Shown here piece after piece: positions 1 to 14,200 of a stretch of DNA of 64,000 nt. A program made the translations under genes and the position numbers. The notes below the pieces were generated by a model. That model saw nothing but the letters and a program-made list of their open reading frames with translations. It did not search any database and had not been told where the DNA came from. Positions within the stretch are counted from its first letter, which is position 1. Each line of letters starts with the position of its first letter. Source of the stretch: Certhia americana (Eukaryota; Chordata; Aves; Passeriformes; Certhiidae); contig CM031870.1 of the NCBI GenBank assembly GCA_018697195.1, positions 13,248,826 to 13,312,825 on the forward strand, given 5' to 3'.

Positions 1-2115
1 TAAATTACAGAGGATTGAAAACACTCTCTGTCCAGTAAGAGTTGGTTATACTTGGTAACTAAAACAATTCTATTAAGCAATTATTCTTCAGGGCACAACT
101 TGACAAGAGAGACACTTAACAGTCCAACATGAGCAGTTTAATCAACAATTACAAACACTGTTGGTTTTGGGTCACTCAGGTACAATTCCAGCCCAACACA
201 GCCTAGGTCAAGATGTGGGCTAAGAAAATATTTTAAAATGTATCTTTTTAGAATAATTTGGGTTATTGCCATTTTGGCATAAAACACAAAAATGAGAGTC
301 TGAAAAATAGATTTTAAACTATATGGGTATTCTTTACAGACTGTGGCATAAAAAATATAGCACAAGGTTTGATATGAAGCTCATTCTGCTGTAGGTGCAG
401 ATGTTTTATTACTACTGATCAGTGACAATGAAATTCTCCTTCAGGGTAAACCAACAGGGGAAAACAAGATTAAAATCAATGATTTAAACCAAGCCTTATT
501 GATTTAAGCTATAGCTTAAGTTTGGCAATGTAAATACATCCACCCTGGCCATAGAGGCCCTCAGCTCTCCCCATTAGCCCATGGATGGTCTCCTTCTTAG
601 GTCAAAAACCAAGGAACACTGCAGGGCAGCACAAGGGACACTGGCCACCTCTCCATGTTGTACCTGTGTTAGGGAAAGAGGACTTCAATCTCCAAGGCTG
701 CCATTCCAACACCTTCACTAGCACTAAATTCACAGGAAACCTAAGGACCTAAGAGACAGAACATGGAAACTTTATCAGGATTTCTAAGGCTGCATTCAGC
801 TCTGCTCAGGAAAAGCTGGATCTAAACAGAAAGTGTATTCAGAGTTTGTTAAGAGATAATTTTCCAAAAGGAGCTCGTTTATTACCTCCCCAAAATAAAG
901 GCAGCCATAGGCTTCAACAGAAGGGAAAGGGGCCTAAACAAAAATTCTGGATCAAGACATCCTCCAGTCTGAAGGAATGCATATCTGGACTGGAGAATTG
1001 AACCACTCTCATTTCTAAAAACACACTATTCATTGATCATTAGTGGGATGTTTATAGTTTGCATAAAACAAATATGCCCTGTTATGGTTTGTGATAGATG
1101 TTTCTCCCTGTTGAAGCCTCTGCAGGTCCCTTCAACCAAGGCAAAGTTTAGCCCCAGCTCCAGAGCATCACTGCAGAAGCCATCAGCACTATGTCAGGAG
1201 CTTCTGGTCAGCCAAAAGCCTCTACCAGAGGAAGCCAAGAGCTTCTGCAGCCTGAGTCTTCCTTTACCCCTGGAGCCAAAGGAATTTCTTTATCCCATGG
1301 CCATTGGATGTGCACCATACCATACCAGCAGCTCACGTGTACCCAACTCACACCAGAGCACATTCCAGCCACTTTTGCTCTGAACAAAGAGAGGAAATTT
1401 TACATAGTCTTGTGGGATACAGTGTTGACTGGAATGGTTTAAATGTGCTGATTTAGATAAAAAAGGTTTTAAAATCTGGAGGGATGTACTATCAGGATAT
1501 GAGAAGGTTCCCACAGACAACATTTTGGTCATTCTTTCCACAGCTAACCAAAGACTAATGTGTACATGGCAGGAAACACACACAGATAGGGTGTCAGTGA
1601 GTAAATCCTCTCCCATCTCCCAACAGCCAGTATTGAACTGGGCATTTATCCCAAAATGGGATTTGGGTGGGCCTCAATTCCACAGACTTGCTCTGTTAAT
1701 GTCAGACTGAACTTTACTTTGGTGGCCCAGATGCTCCTGTCACAGGGAACACAGAAAGGCAGTGAATTGGGTGATCTGGAAAAAAAAATTGGTAGTATTT
1801 GAAGTGAAGAGTAGTTGGGGTTTTTTTAATTTCAAAGAACACCTCACTGACAAAACATACAGCTGTGAGTTCCTCTCCTTTGCTGCACACAGAATGGTTT
1901 CCCTACACCCAGAAACCAAACCAAAAAGGGAACAAGAAAAGATATTGGCTATACAAGGGAATCGAAAGTAATATTCAAAGTTATCAGAAAAAAAAGGAAT
2001 TTCCCACTCTACCATGTGTGGCAGCACTGCCTCAAGGGTGATTAATGAGAGATGTTTGACAGCTCATCATCCCTGCTCCTGTGGCCCTCCCCATGCCCAC
2101 AAACCCAGGACTTAC
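1..2115. other. MGRN1 intron 4 (partial), no other feature seen
   Basis: AT-rich intronic sequence downstream of the exon 4 donor. I looked on the minus strand for the conserved next exon, which should begin with a Tyr-Ser-Pro/Cys-Lys-Ser-type block, and found nothing. There is no recognisable repeat longer than short A/T runs. Confidence 0.7.
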
Positions 2116-2262
2116 ACAGCCATGCCACCAACAAACTCCTCTGTAGCCTGGCAGTAGATTGTGATGGCAACACGGGCATCTGCATCGAAGGTGAACTCCA
2201 GGCTGTACAGGACCTTCTGCTTCCCATTCTCCTCAGTAGGGCTGTCAACATCATCTTTATAC
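2116..2262 (-). CDS. MGRN1: MGRN1 coding exon 4
   Basis: Residues 99-147 (RYKDDVDSPTEENGKQKVLY, the FTFDADARVAITIYCQATEE block, then FVGGMAV). The acceptor is TCTTTCAG and the donor GTAAGT at 2115. The 147-nt exon completes Arg99 and ends with two bases of the next codon. The next exon was not found at 1-2115, so it must lie off the window. Confidence 0.95.
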
Positions 2263-5200
2263 CTGAAAGACAATGCCAGAGGATTAGAACATATTCTTAT
2301 GAGATATCAACAAGATCAATCTGGAAATAAAGACGAGAATACTCCAGCCTTGGTGTTCTGGGCAGGCAAAGCAAACTGGGCTTCCACCTTGAGCTTCCCA
2401 GATTTCCATTCTTCCCCCTGAGGAAGGTTCTTCCAAGATCTGACTGAATTTATTAAAGTGAACTGATGAGGGTGTTGAGGGATCTCACTCAGCCTTACAG
2501 TGCCAGGACACAGAATGAGACAAGAAAGGGAGATCCTGAATGTCAAATGCTGAGAAGAAACGTTTTCCTTCCTTTTAAATCTTCACATTAGGCTCAGTAT
2601 TTGGGCTAAAGAAATCCTGCATGGGCTTGAGAAATCTAAAGTATAATTCTTTTAACTCTGCAATGAAATGGTGCGTGACTGGCATAGGTTTCTGTAACAC
2701 AAAGAACTGAAGCTCAACAAAAGGTACCTCCAGTATCACACAGATGATATTTAGCTCAGAAAGCATCCAGATTTAGGAAATTCAAACACCTTTAAAGGTA
2801 CAAATGATCAATAAAACCTCTGGTGCTGTGAGGGACTGGAGCTTGCACACATTTATTGCGTGAACAAAAATTAACGCATCCAACTGCAAACAGACACATG
2901 ATAACCAACAGAAAGAGCTTAGAAGTTATTTCAATCAACGTAAAAGTGAGCCCTAATGTGGCTAGGGGCTCCTGCACAGCTAGATCCCAATATGTGATCA
3001 CCACTGCCAGTGTTACTCCTTTTCCCTACTGCAGGAAAAAGCACAAATGCAGTGAAGAGGTGTGAAGCCAGCTCTGGGGCAGTGAGCTATGGCCATGGGC
3101 CAGGGGGACTTCTAGCATGCCAGGAGTGGCCACAGAAACCAGCAGATCTTGGAACAAGCAACCAACACAACACACCACAAGAAAATGACAGAATATCCTG
3201 ATTGGGAAGGCACCCCCAAAGATCATCCAGTCCAACCTCTGGCCCTGCACATACACCCCAACAATCCCACTCTGTGCCTGAGCATTGTCCAAACTCTCCT
3301 GAAGCTCATTCCCTGGGGAGCCTGGGCAGTGCCCAGCACCCTCTGGGGGAAGAAGCTTTCCCTGATCTCCAGCCTGAGCCTGCCCTGACCCAGCTCCAGC
3401 CGTTCCCTGGGTCTGGTCCCTGTTACAGAGAGCAGGAATTGGAGCTGCCCCTCGGGAGGAGCTGCAGCCCCTGCTGAGCCCTGCCCTCAGTGTCCTCTTC
3501 TCCTGAAGTGACCAAGCTCTCCCTGCCTCGAAGAGCAAAGTGACAGACAAATGGATGTGATACATTGGCAGGGCAGCAGCAGATTCTCCACAAATTCAAA
3601 TCAAATTCTCCATAAATTCAAATCCCATGACCACAGGTACCACTGTGAGCTCAGGCACTGTGTCAGAATGGTGAGGGCAGCAAGGCTGCCTTTGAGAGGT
3701 GTAACAGCACTGACTTGTGACCCAATTCCAGCCTCACTTGTTTATCAGTAATATCTTAATTGCCATGATGGCTGGGTCACAGCCAAGCAGCTGAACTATT
3801 CAGGAAAAGCTTGGCATCATCTGTGTCTTCACCATATCAGCCTCTCCCCTCAGTGAACAGCCTTGATGAATATGCTGCACTGTCAAAAATACTCAGAAAT
3901 GGGTCAGACATACCTCCATAATTCAATCTAAGAATTGTCAAGGGAATCCTTATTTACCAAGTTCACTGACATATAACAACTGCTGCCTAATTAAGAGGGT
4001 TCCAGCATGAATTTTATTTAACACCATACTGAATAAGAATGAAATGTTCTGCTTCAGTAATTCAATACAGAAGGTGCAAAATAAAATTTAAGAGCAGAAT
4101 AATCAAATACCCAACACACATACTTGTACTAATGTAACCCCAGTGAGCCACTACAGCACACACACACATTCCTGTCTGAAGGGCTTGGAGAGGCTTTTAC
4201 CAGAGGTTCATCTAGGACAGAGCAGCAAATCAAGCTAAAAACACCCAACATGCCACTATAAAAAAACAAAACAAATCCCGAGAACTGGAGTCTTAACATC
4301 TGCAGAAACCTGGACACAATATGCAGTACAGAGCAAGATGGTATTTTCACACAAGCTAGTTGCATTCAAAGTGAAAATCATGGAACGAGAAGGCTGTAAA
4401 GACAAAACACTGGGCAGAAGGGCAGATTTGCCTAAAGAACACAGGAACCATCAACATTTTGTGCTGGACTGACCCAAGAACACAGATGGCAACAATCCAT
4501 TCACAAGTGTTCTGTGTGTCCAAGAGAGCAGCAGCACAAGTCACCTCTTGCTGTGCTGCACTCCGTGGATCCAAGGTTGGAAAAAAAAGGATCCAGGCTA
4601 TGACAGACCTGCCACTTCTTCCAGAAGCACCAGGGTGGGAGAACCAGCACCTCTTGCAGGCAGAGGCTCCTTCAGACTCACTTCATGCACATGCAGGAAT
4701 TAAACAGAGATGCCCAGCACATATGAGAGCTACAGCACAGTCTGAGATATTTGTGACAGTACCAAGTAATACTGGGGACACCTGGGCATGGAGTAGCTCA
4801 CACACAAACATCATGTCACTGGCACAACCACTGCCTGCTTTGTCTTCTCAGAGAAGTCACAAAAAGCAGCCCAGAACACCCTCCTGCTCCCAACTTCACC
4901 CAGCACCCGTCTGCCAGCACTCAGAATGTGCTTCTATCCTTCCAAGGAAATAAGGGGTTAAAGCTAGACTAGACTAGATCTGTTGCCCTGGGAAACCACC
5001 GAGGGGCCACTGCAGTGCCTGGAGGGAAGGTTTCTGAAGGATGCATCTGCTGGGAAGTAGGAGAGGCTGAGCCTTGTCTGCCTGGAACAGCACCACTGGA
5101 GCAGAGGGCAAGGTACAAGTGCCTAAACGGTGACAGTCACAGCAAGGCTGTGCTCTCCTGCTGTAACATCCCTGCTGCTGGAGGCACAGAAAATCATGCA

Positions 5201-8200
5201 CAGCCTTCCATTACCTGAACAGTACAAAAAGATGAAGAGAGACGATTTACAAGAGCCTGGAGTGACAAGACAAGGGGGAATGGCTTCAAGCTGACAAAAA
5301 GCAGGGTTAGATTAGACACTAGGAAGAAATTCTTCCCTGTGAGGGTGGGCAGGCCCTGGCACAGGGTGTCTCACCTTAAGGTGAAGGAATGGTGGGATGT
5401 AACATCAGGGAAGCAACAAGACAAAAATCACACTTTGCATTCATCTTTCTTTGAAGGAGACGTGGCAGACAAGGAGGTGGTTCAGGAGTGGTTCAGGTGC
5501 TTCAAGAGCTCGTCTGTCTCCACCTGCACTTGAATTTTGTGTTGCACATTTAGCCAAGCCCTAGGGACAGTGTCCATGTGGGGTGGTCACAGATGCATGC
5601 ACAAATTTGGGAACCAGTGACTTTCCTGGGTGTGCCTTTGGGTCATGCACAGAGGTGCATCACAGAGCCTTCACAAACACAGGTAACAGAGGAAAGAGAC
5701 TGACCACCTTTGAGAACAAATAGTTGATCCAACGTTTTGATGCAAAAGGCAAAGCGGAATGACCAAGGGAGCTGAGGCCACCTGGTCTGACATCACTCCT
5801 GGATAAAACAATGAAAAGGCTGGAGCTTTTTACTGTCTGTTAAAGAATTAAAATATAAAACTATAATTAACAGCAGCCATGACAGTTTTATAGAACTAGG
5901 TTGAGCAGAACCCAATTTCATCCTTTGAGGAGATTCGAAAGTCTGACTGACCATGCAGGATAAATGTTAAGTATCCCTTGACTGAGTGCTGTGTGATCTC
6001 CTCAGTGTTTGAGCAGGCAACAAATGAGAGCAGTATTAGTGACACCTCTGTCAGCAATGACTTTCACAGGGGAGAGCGTTCACCAAACACAGGGGTCCTC
6101 CTATTTGGGGTTTCTGCAAAGATCTGTCCAGTTTAACACCATCCAGGGTTGCACAGCAGGCAGTCCCAACCCCCCACCACCTCCACCATAGGATGAATAG
6201 ATCCAAAGACCAAGGTCAGCCCCCCTGTGCTGGAGAGGAAAGAAAAGGGATTTCCTTTCTTTCGCTCCCTGCAACTCACCTGTCTCCCTCAGCCCCTACC
6301 ATCCATCTCTCTCAGGCTCTTACCCAAAATACTCAGGGGTATGACTATTCTCCATGATACTCCTGATGCTTCAGACACGTTCCTGAACCACCACAGCTAC
6401 TGATTCCTGCAATGCTTTAGTTCCATGATTCTATCCAAAGCCCAGAAGTTGAAACAGAGAAGCTGTCCCAGGGTGCACCAACAGACATCATCTCCTGAGC
6501 TGGTTTTCCTCCTGCAGCTGGAAGTGCTTTCAGGACAAGAAGGAACAGCCAGTACCAGCACACCAGGTACTGGAGCTCTGAAATAAAGCTTCCAATCCAA
6601 GGCCAAATGTGAGACACAAGAAGGAAGCCTTTCTCTTCGTGGTTAACAGCAAAATTCTTGCTACCCTGCTCTGAGGTGCACCGTCTCTCCTGCCAGAAAT
6701 CAAACACTCACATGTGACATTGAAGACTCAGAACTTCAACAGCAATATCCACAGGATTATTGTTTATCTTGTAAAAATTCAGAAAATTGCAAAGCTCAGA
6801 ATTTTGTCTGGTCAGAGCTGGGCAGGAAGGCCAGAGTGCACATTTCCCTATATTCCTCCATGGCACCTCTCCTGTGAGGACAAGCTGAGAGAGTTGGTTT
6901 TGTTCAGCCAGGAGAAAAGATTCCAAGGAGAACTGAGAACCGTTCCAGTGCCTAAAGGGGCTCCAGGAGAGCTGGAGAGGGACTTGGACAGGGGCCTGGA
7001 TTAACAGGACAAGGAGAAATGGCTTCCCACTGCCAGAGGGTAGGGTTAGATGGGATATTGGGAGAAATTCTTCCCTGTGAGGGTAGTGAGGTACAGGGTG
7101 CCCAGAGCAGCTGTGGCTACCCCTGGATCCCTGGAAGTGTCCAAGGCCAGGCTGGACAGGGCTTGGAGCAGCCTTGGACAGTGGAAGGTGTCCCTGCCCA
7201 TGGCAGCGGGTGGAACAAGAGGAGCCTTTAAGATCCCTTCCAACCCAAACCAGTCTGGGATCCCACAAAAAATAAAAAGCTTGTGGGGATGTTACCATCA
7301 GAACACACACTTAGAACTTTACACCTGGACACCTGGCTCAGTACCACTATATTGAGTGGAGGATGTGGTAAATTGACTAGTTCTGAAAAGAATGTGCCAC
7401 TTCAACCACAAGCTGTGAATAAGCCAGGCTGGAGAGGGCACAAAGTGTCCTTTACGTGCACAGAGGGAGGAACACAAAGCCTCTGGGCCAGAAGAGTAGA
7501 AAATCACAAGACAGAATGTACCCTTGGGGACTGACAATTAAAAACTCATTTTGGGTCTAGATCAGGGCAAAATTCAATAGAGTTATGTTGGCAGTGTTGT
7601 CGTCAGCACTGACACAGCAGCAGCACAAGAGCCTGTGAGAGCTCGTGAGGCAGAAAAAGAACTGCTAGTACCAGGAATTAGATGGATGAAAACCTAATAC
7701 TGTCAAGGTGCACGGACACTACATTCCAAATAGTCCAGAGCTGCAACTCTGCTTGGGGAAATGGGACGTGTGACCACAGAAAGCAGAATGATAGAACTAT
7801 ATGTACTAAACCACACCAACTGCTCCATCCACAGTTAGGCCTCTGCCAGGGAAAAAGCCACTTCCCACTTGGCTTATGCTCCTTCTCTTTATTCCTAGAG
7901 AAATACTTCACCCTTATGCTGAAAAACCAAAGAGCTTTCAGAGCAGTTTACCAATAGTCACTTATTTGGAAGTTCAATCAGCTTTGAAACCACAGGTTTT
8001 GCTCATTTAAAAACAAAACAAAAAAAAAACCAAGTCTGTTTTCACATAAAAACAAACTGAGGGTTTTTGGTTATGACTCAAAGTGCTCACATTACACCAC
8101 ACTCTCAGAGCCACCTCGGCTGGGAGCTGCAGCTGGAGCCCTGCCAGTGCTCCAGCCCCGAGACGCACAATCCGGAGTGACTCTAGCCAGGATCATTGGG

Positions 8201-11200
8201 AAATGCTCTGCCTGGACATCTGCCCAGTGCTCAGACCCAAACAAAGCACTGAATGCTGGGCCCTGTACCTCAGCCATCTGTTGGAAAGGGGACAGCTGCA
8301 GGTCTGAGTGTGAGCCAGTGCTTTAATCCAGCTGTGCTGGTTCAGATCTCAGCATGAAGCAGTGAAAGGTAACATCCCCATGACTGTCCTTCCCCCACAC
8401 ATGGGACACAAACCATCTAAACAACTGAGTAACACTAGGACCAAACTTCATCTTGCCAGCAGGAGACATCTGAGGAAGTTTCACTCAAGACCCATCAGTC
8501 TTCCTGGCCCATGACTCGCACCAGACTCAGCTCCTTTCTGGCTTCTCCTTGCACAGGAATGCAGGAAGGAATCTGTCTGTAAAGTTTATTGACCTGACTA
8601 ATATCTTCCGCTCGTGCTAATGATTTCATGGCTTTGTTTACCACTCCAGTCTGTCCTGCAGAAACAAACACATCACTGGTCCTGTTTGGAAACACAGATT
8701 GTTTGGATAAGGAGCATATAGACCACTTGAAAGCTCAAAAGGGAACACAGAAACCTCTGGACATATCTAGCAAAAAGGATCTGGATATCAGCCATTCTCA
8801 AAACCTTACCAGTACAGTTTGGCTCTGGCTGATAGATCACTGGGTTGAGCAAAATGAAAGGTTCAGGTAATGGCAGTACCTCACAAGTCGGAGAGAGTCT
8901 TTGCGGATGTTCACCAAACTCCTCAGTGTCTTCACTGGCTCATGTGGAGCTGGAGTTATATAGGGAAACTGGAACAAAGAAGCAAATAATTCTTCTGTTA
9001 TTACATTATAAAAGCTTCATGTTACCTAGCGTGAAATTTACCCAAATCAAGAAGCATGTAGCTTTCATACTCAGTACAGCAGCCACAAGGAACAGCAACA
9101 GCAAATTTCATTTACAGATAAATCAAGCATGTTTCAGGGTGAAAATCCTGCCCTGGCCCAGCAACAGCTCATACTGAAAATACACACTTTAAGAAAGAGC
9201 ATTTTCACAAAGCCTTTCTCTCCACCCTGAATTCTCAGTCAGGAAAGTCTTGCTCTCACAAGCTTTTATTTCCACTGAAGAAACCACCTCCAGCTTGAGC
9301 AGAAGAAATGCAGCTCTTTCATGTGTATTACAGCATGCAAGCAGTGATCTGACTGCTAATCGGCATGCTGAAACCCTGGATTACTGGGGGAAACTCTTTT
9401 TATTCTGAAACAATGGGGCAAATGTTCTGGAAAAGAAAAGAGACAGGGACAGGGCCTCATTCTATTCTACAGTCAAGAAACCTTCTCTCACAGATTGTTC
9501 TTTAAATAGGGACAATAATGCTTCAGACTGTAATTCTCCTGAGTGGGCACAGGATCTCCAGTGAGAAATGCAAAGGAAACTGCTTATTGTGGTGATCACA
9601 ACCTGTACAGCTGCAGACCTGCCTGCTGGGCACCAGGGACCACCAACACACATTTCCTTAGAAATGAGGCAAGGCCTCTGTTACTCCAAAGCAAGAACTG
9701 GGCCCATGTCCAGAAAACAGTGTTGCAGCTCTGTGTTTGAATGCTGTTTTTTTGGGGTTTTTTCCCTTGAAGATTAATCAGACCTGCCAAAGGGCTTTAA
9801 CTTCACATAGGCAAACTATATTCCACAACAGCCTCCTTCTCTTAAACCTACTTGGCAAATCTCCCATGGTGTTAATGGCCTCTCACCCACTCCCCTCCAG
9901 AGAAATGATGAAACCCAGTACTGGGATGTCAGCAAGGAAACACAGGCTGAGACATGCAGGTAATTTATCTCTGCCAGGTCAGCCCCTACAGGGAGGGCCC
10001 TGTGTGCAGACAAGGCACAGGGGATGTGGTGAGCACCCCCAGGCCTGCCCTGGTACTGACACAACCACAAATTTCCAGCTCAAGTCCCTCCTTCCTAATT
10101 CTGTTGCCCAACTGCCCTTCCTGCCTAAACTAAGACTTTCCAGATTCCTCCTTGTCCATCCTGTGAACCGAGTGTGGTTCTAAAATGACCAATGGCACAG
10201 CCTGAGGAGAAACTCAGAAAGCAGAATGTTCTTGTAACTGTTCCAATTCTAACTTGTCTCAAGTTTCCCTCACCTGTAAAACCAGGGTGATCCCAAAACT
10301 GACACCAAGCATTACAAACATTAATTAATTAATGGTCACAGCTTTTCTGATGAGGAGAACCATGACTTCTAGGTCTCTTTTTCATGTTTGGAAGCTGCAG
10401 AAACAACTAGGAAAATAGTGAACAAAGCAAGCAGCCCTTCCCTTTCCAGCACTCAAAAAACATCCCCTAATGGCTTCTACTCTGTTACCTTTTGGTTCTT
10501 TTTAAGCAGTTCTGGGATGTAAGAGAAATTCAAAACATGACACTTGCATAAAAGTCCTGTCTTGCCCTTACAACAGCATTATTTCCTTTTCAAGATCAAG
10601 CCAATCACTTGAGCAAGTAGCTTTTCACAGTCTCACAGACACCTGTGGGACCAAAATTATATTTATGTTCTAGCTAGGAAAAGAGAAGGAGGGAATTTCT
10701 GAGCAACCTACCTAGGTATAAACCCCATAAAATGTCAAGGTCTGTCTTAACACTGCCCTACACCCAGTCAGGCCACTCATACACAGAAATCAGCATGTGT
10801 TGTGGCTGGAAACCACCCAAAATGCCCAGGAACCTTGGGAAGTTCAGGCTCTGCTTCCCAGCCTTGTCTGCAGCACTTGCTCAGGCAGGCAGGCAGAATT
10901 AGTCCCAAATTCTGTGCTCCTGAGTCCCTGCTCTTCTTCCCCCACTACTAATTCCTTCTGTCCTGAGTGAAAATAAGCCTCCAAGGTGAATTCAGCTTCT
11001 CAGGAAAACTCAGTTTGCATCTGAACAGACTGGAATGACATTCCCCAAGCAGTGAGGACCTCTTAGGTCTGTGCCACTGTCCTCTACAAAGATTTTCCAA
11101 AACAGGCAGGAAACAAAAGAGAGCAAATGGACAGAACACAGGAACTTGCCTGAACTGGTCTATTCCCAAGGAAGTTTAAGTCCATGTTCTCACCGAAAAG

Positions 11201-14200
11201 GTAACCCTCAGGGTGAGGGGTGTCAAACTTCTCGCCTCCCATAAAGAAGTGACTTGCAAAGTAGTTTCCTAGAAACAAAAAACACAAGGGAATAAAAAAA
11301 AAAACTCTAAATGAGTGCTTCCCGGAGAAGTCTGTGCAGTTTTAAACTCACAAGTATAAAAGAGCCACAAGACACAGAATATACTTGCTTATTCACCCCT
11401 TCCCTGTAGTACTGAGGGCCACTGCCAACAGTAGGAGAGAGAGGATAACCAACAAACAAACAAAACAAAAGCCTGGAATAAATATTACAGTGTAGATAAT
11501 TCCATTATAACTTGTTTTCCAGAGAAGGGACAGGGAGCAGGAAAAGTCAGCTCTTTCCAACACTGCTCCATTCTGGTCAATTCTTCCTGATTTTCCACTT
11601 CCCAGTGTGAAGCCCAGTCCTACAGACACCATGGGCCTGCTCGAAGAAGGATAAGGCTTCCTCCCACTGCAAAGTTCAGCACAGCCAGAGGGTCTCTGGT
11701 TAGGCAAAGTTTGCCTTTCATCCCTTCTTTCACTCCCATATCCCGTGCAAGAGCCATTCCAAACCTTTGCTGGGAGTGCTGGAGACTGTACACCCTGATG
11801 CTGATTTAATTAATAATACTGACAGTTCTAAATGCAGAAACATGGATGTCTGGGAGAGAAAACAGGGACTGACTAAAGTAAACTTCAGCTCTGAAAGTTT
11901 CACCACGAATTTGTTTCGTTCATCTTTAAGGTGATGCACTACAGTGCAAATTTCAGGACAAAGCATGTGCAAGGTCACTGGGATTCTGGAGCATGGAATT
12001 GACTGTAAAATGAACAATATTAATTCAGGTGTGTGAGAGCACCATGAATGTAGCTCCCTCCTAGAAAGACTTCAGGAAAACACTCAAATGTGAACTTCAC
12101 ATTTTCAGAGAGAATACAGTTTCAGAGAAATAAGTATCAGGAGAGAACTAAAATAAAAGGCTCCATCCAAGCCACTTCCCTTCAAGTTTCAGAGTGGGGG
12201 ATGAGAGGACTGAGCCAAATGTACGTTTGCTTCCCTGGGTGCAATGCATAGACAGCATAAATTTGTGTTAAAAATGAGTCATTCCAGAAGCAGTAACTAA
12301 TCATCTGAATGGCTATGAGGCATTCTGGAGGGATCTGCAGTCCCTCTAGCTAGGAGCAAGCAGGATTTACTCCGAAATGGAAGGGTTTTCATGAATGGCC
12401 CTGTTTTTCCATTACAGCTTTTTCCCTTTATGCCTCAAGAAAGGCTCTTTTCACTCTGCACAGATGGCAGTGCCTTAATGATGACGGTAGGGCTCAGCTA
12501 TTGCTGAGCTCAGCTTACAAGCACCCAGATGTTTGTAGTACTGAAACATGTCCTTCTTTCCAGGATACCTTCACCTTCAGCACAGGTCCAGCAGCTACTT
12601 AAAATCTGTCCTACAGAATCAGAATAACAAAATCACAGAATCATTTAGGTTGGAAAAGCCCTCCAAGACCATCAAGTCCAACCTGTGACCTATCATCACC
12701 TTGTCAACCAGATCAGAGGACTGAGTGCCACATCCAGTCATTTCCTGGACACAAATGTAAGTGGCCCAAATGACAGGGAATCTTTTCCCACTCCTCCCAG
12801 AAGCAACATATTAAAAAACTAATCTGTATATAATCTCCACAGAGATTATAGCACAGCCAGCCTGACACTGCCCAGAGACACACCACAGTAGTTTGTGTTT
12901 GCATTGAGGTTCAGAAAACCACGATGAACGCTGGAGTTTATGAATAGATTTCACATTTTATGTGGGTCAAGTAGGATTATGTTTTGGAACATTTTATTTG
13001 ATCAACTGTGAAGACAATGCTTGTGCAGGATGTCTCAGTACCACAGCAGGTTATACGGGATCAGAGTCAGATCTCTTATGCAGTGAGTGAGACAAAATTA
13101 CAGAATCATAGAATTGCCAGGGCTGGAAGGGACCTTAAAGAATACATAGTTCCAGCTCCCTGCCCTATCCCAGGTTGCTCCAAGCTTTGTTCAACTTGAC
13201 CTTGAACACTTTCAGGGATGACTAAGCCACAGCTTCTTTGGGCATCCTGTACCTTTGGGCATTTGCTTCTTTGGGCATTCTTCACCTTTGCAGAGAAGAA
13301 GTTCTTCCTAATATCCAATCTAACTCTATTCTCTGTCAGTTTGAAGCCATTCCCCCTTGTCCTGTCACTCCAGGCCCTTGTAAATAATCTTGCCCCATCT
13401 TTCCTCTAAGCTCCCTCCAGATACTGGAAGGCCACAATGAGATCATCCCAAGCTTCTCTTTTCCAGGCTGAACAATCCCAGCTCTCCCAGACTTTCCTCC
13501 CAGCAGAGCTACTCCACCTCTCTGATCATCCTGGTGCCTCCTCTGGACTCTCTCCAGCAGCTACACATCCTTCTTGTGCTGTGCCCCAGGGCTGGAGGCA
13601 GCTCTGCAGGTGGGGGGTTCACCTGATAGGGGCAGAGGGGCAGAATCTCCCCTCTCCAGCTGCCCACACTGCAGGATCAGCCCAGGGCATGGTTTGAGAG
13701 CATCTCCAGAGATGAAAAGGTCTCTCCTGCTCAACTGCAACAACACCCAGACACAAAACCAGCACGTTCAAGGCACTTGCCACACTGTCACTGCTCCACT
13801 AAGAACTACTTTTGGCATCTCTACCAAACAGTCGGGATTTCTCACAAATACACACAGAAACAGAATTGCAGCTTCAGTTCCACATTCAAACTGAACTCTC
13901 TTTATCTTCCTGCTAAGTCACCTCCTGCAATGTGAAGGAGAGGGTTTTTTTTCCCCCAAGGCACTTCCTTCACAAGCAAACAAGAAACACAGTGCCAGGC
14001 ACGAGGAGCACAGGTAAACTCACTCTGAGGTGCTCAGAGGGGAACATGCTGGTGAGCAGAATAACCCCTGAGGCTCTGCCACTGCTGCTGCTGCTGCACA
14101 CACAAAAGCTGCCACACACACGAGGTCTCAACAGACAAACAAACCAGAATGGCAGCAAACTGTCTCCACAAATTTATGACACAGTTTTCAGTGGCTAAAA

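Larger units (their letters stand above)
2263..8879. other. MGRN1 intron 3
   Basis: Non-coding, 6.6 kb. It carries three CR1 fragments (about 3205-3530, 5248-5373 and 6868-7270), a short CA tract near 4158 and an A-rich tract near 8010-8030. The remainder shows no exon or RNA gene that I can support. Confidence 0.7.

Noticed and set aside
1..2115. Search for MGRN1 coding exon 5
   Set aside because: No minus-strand segment with the expected conserved block was seen, so it probably lies beyond the left edge.
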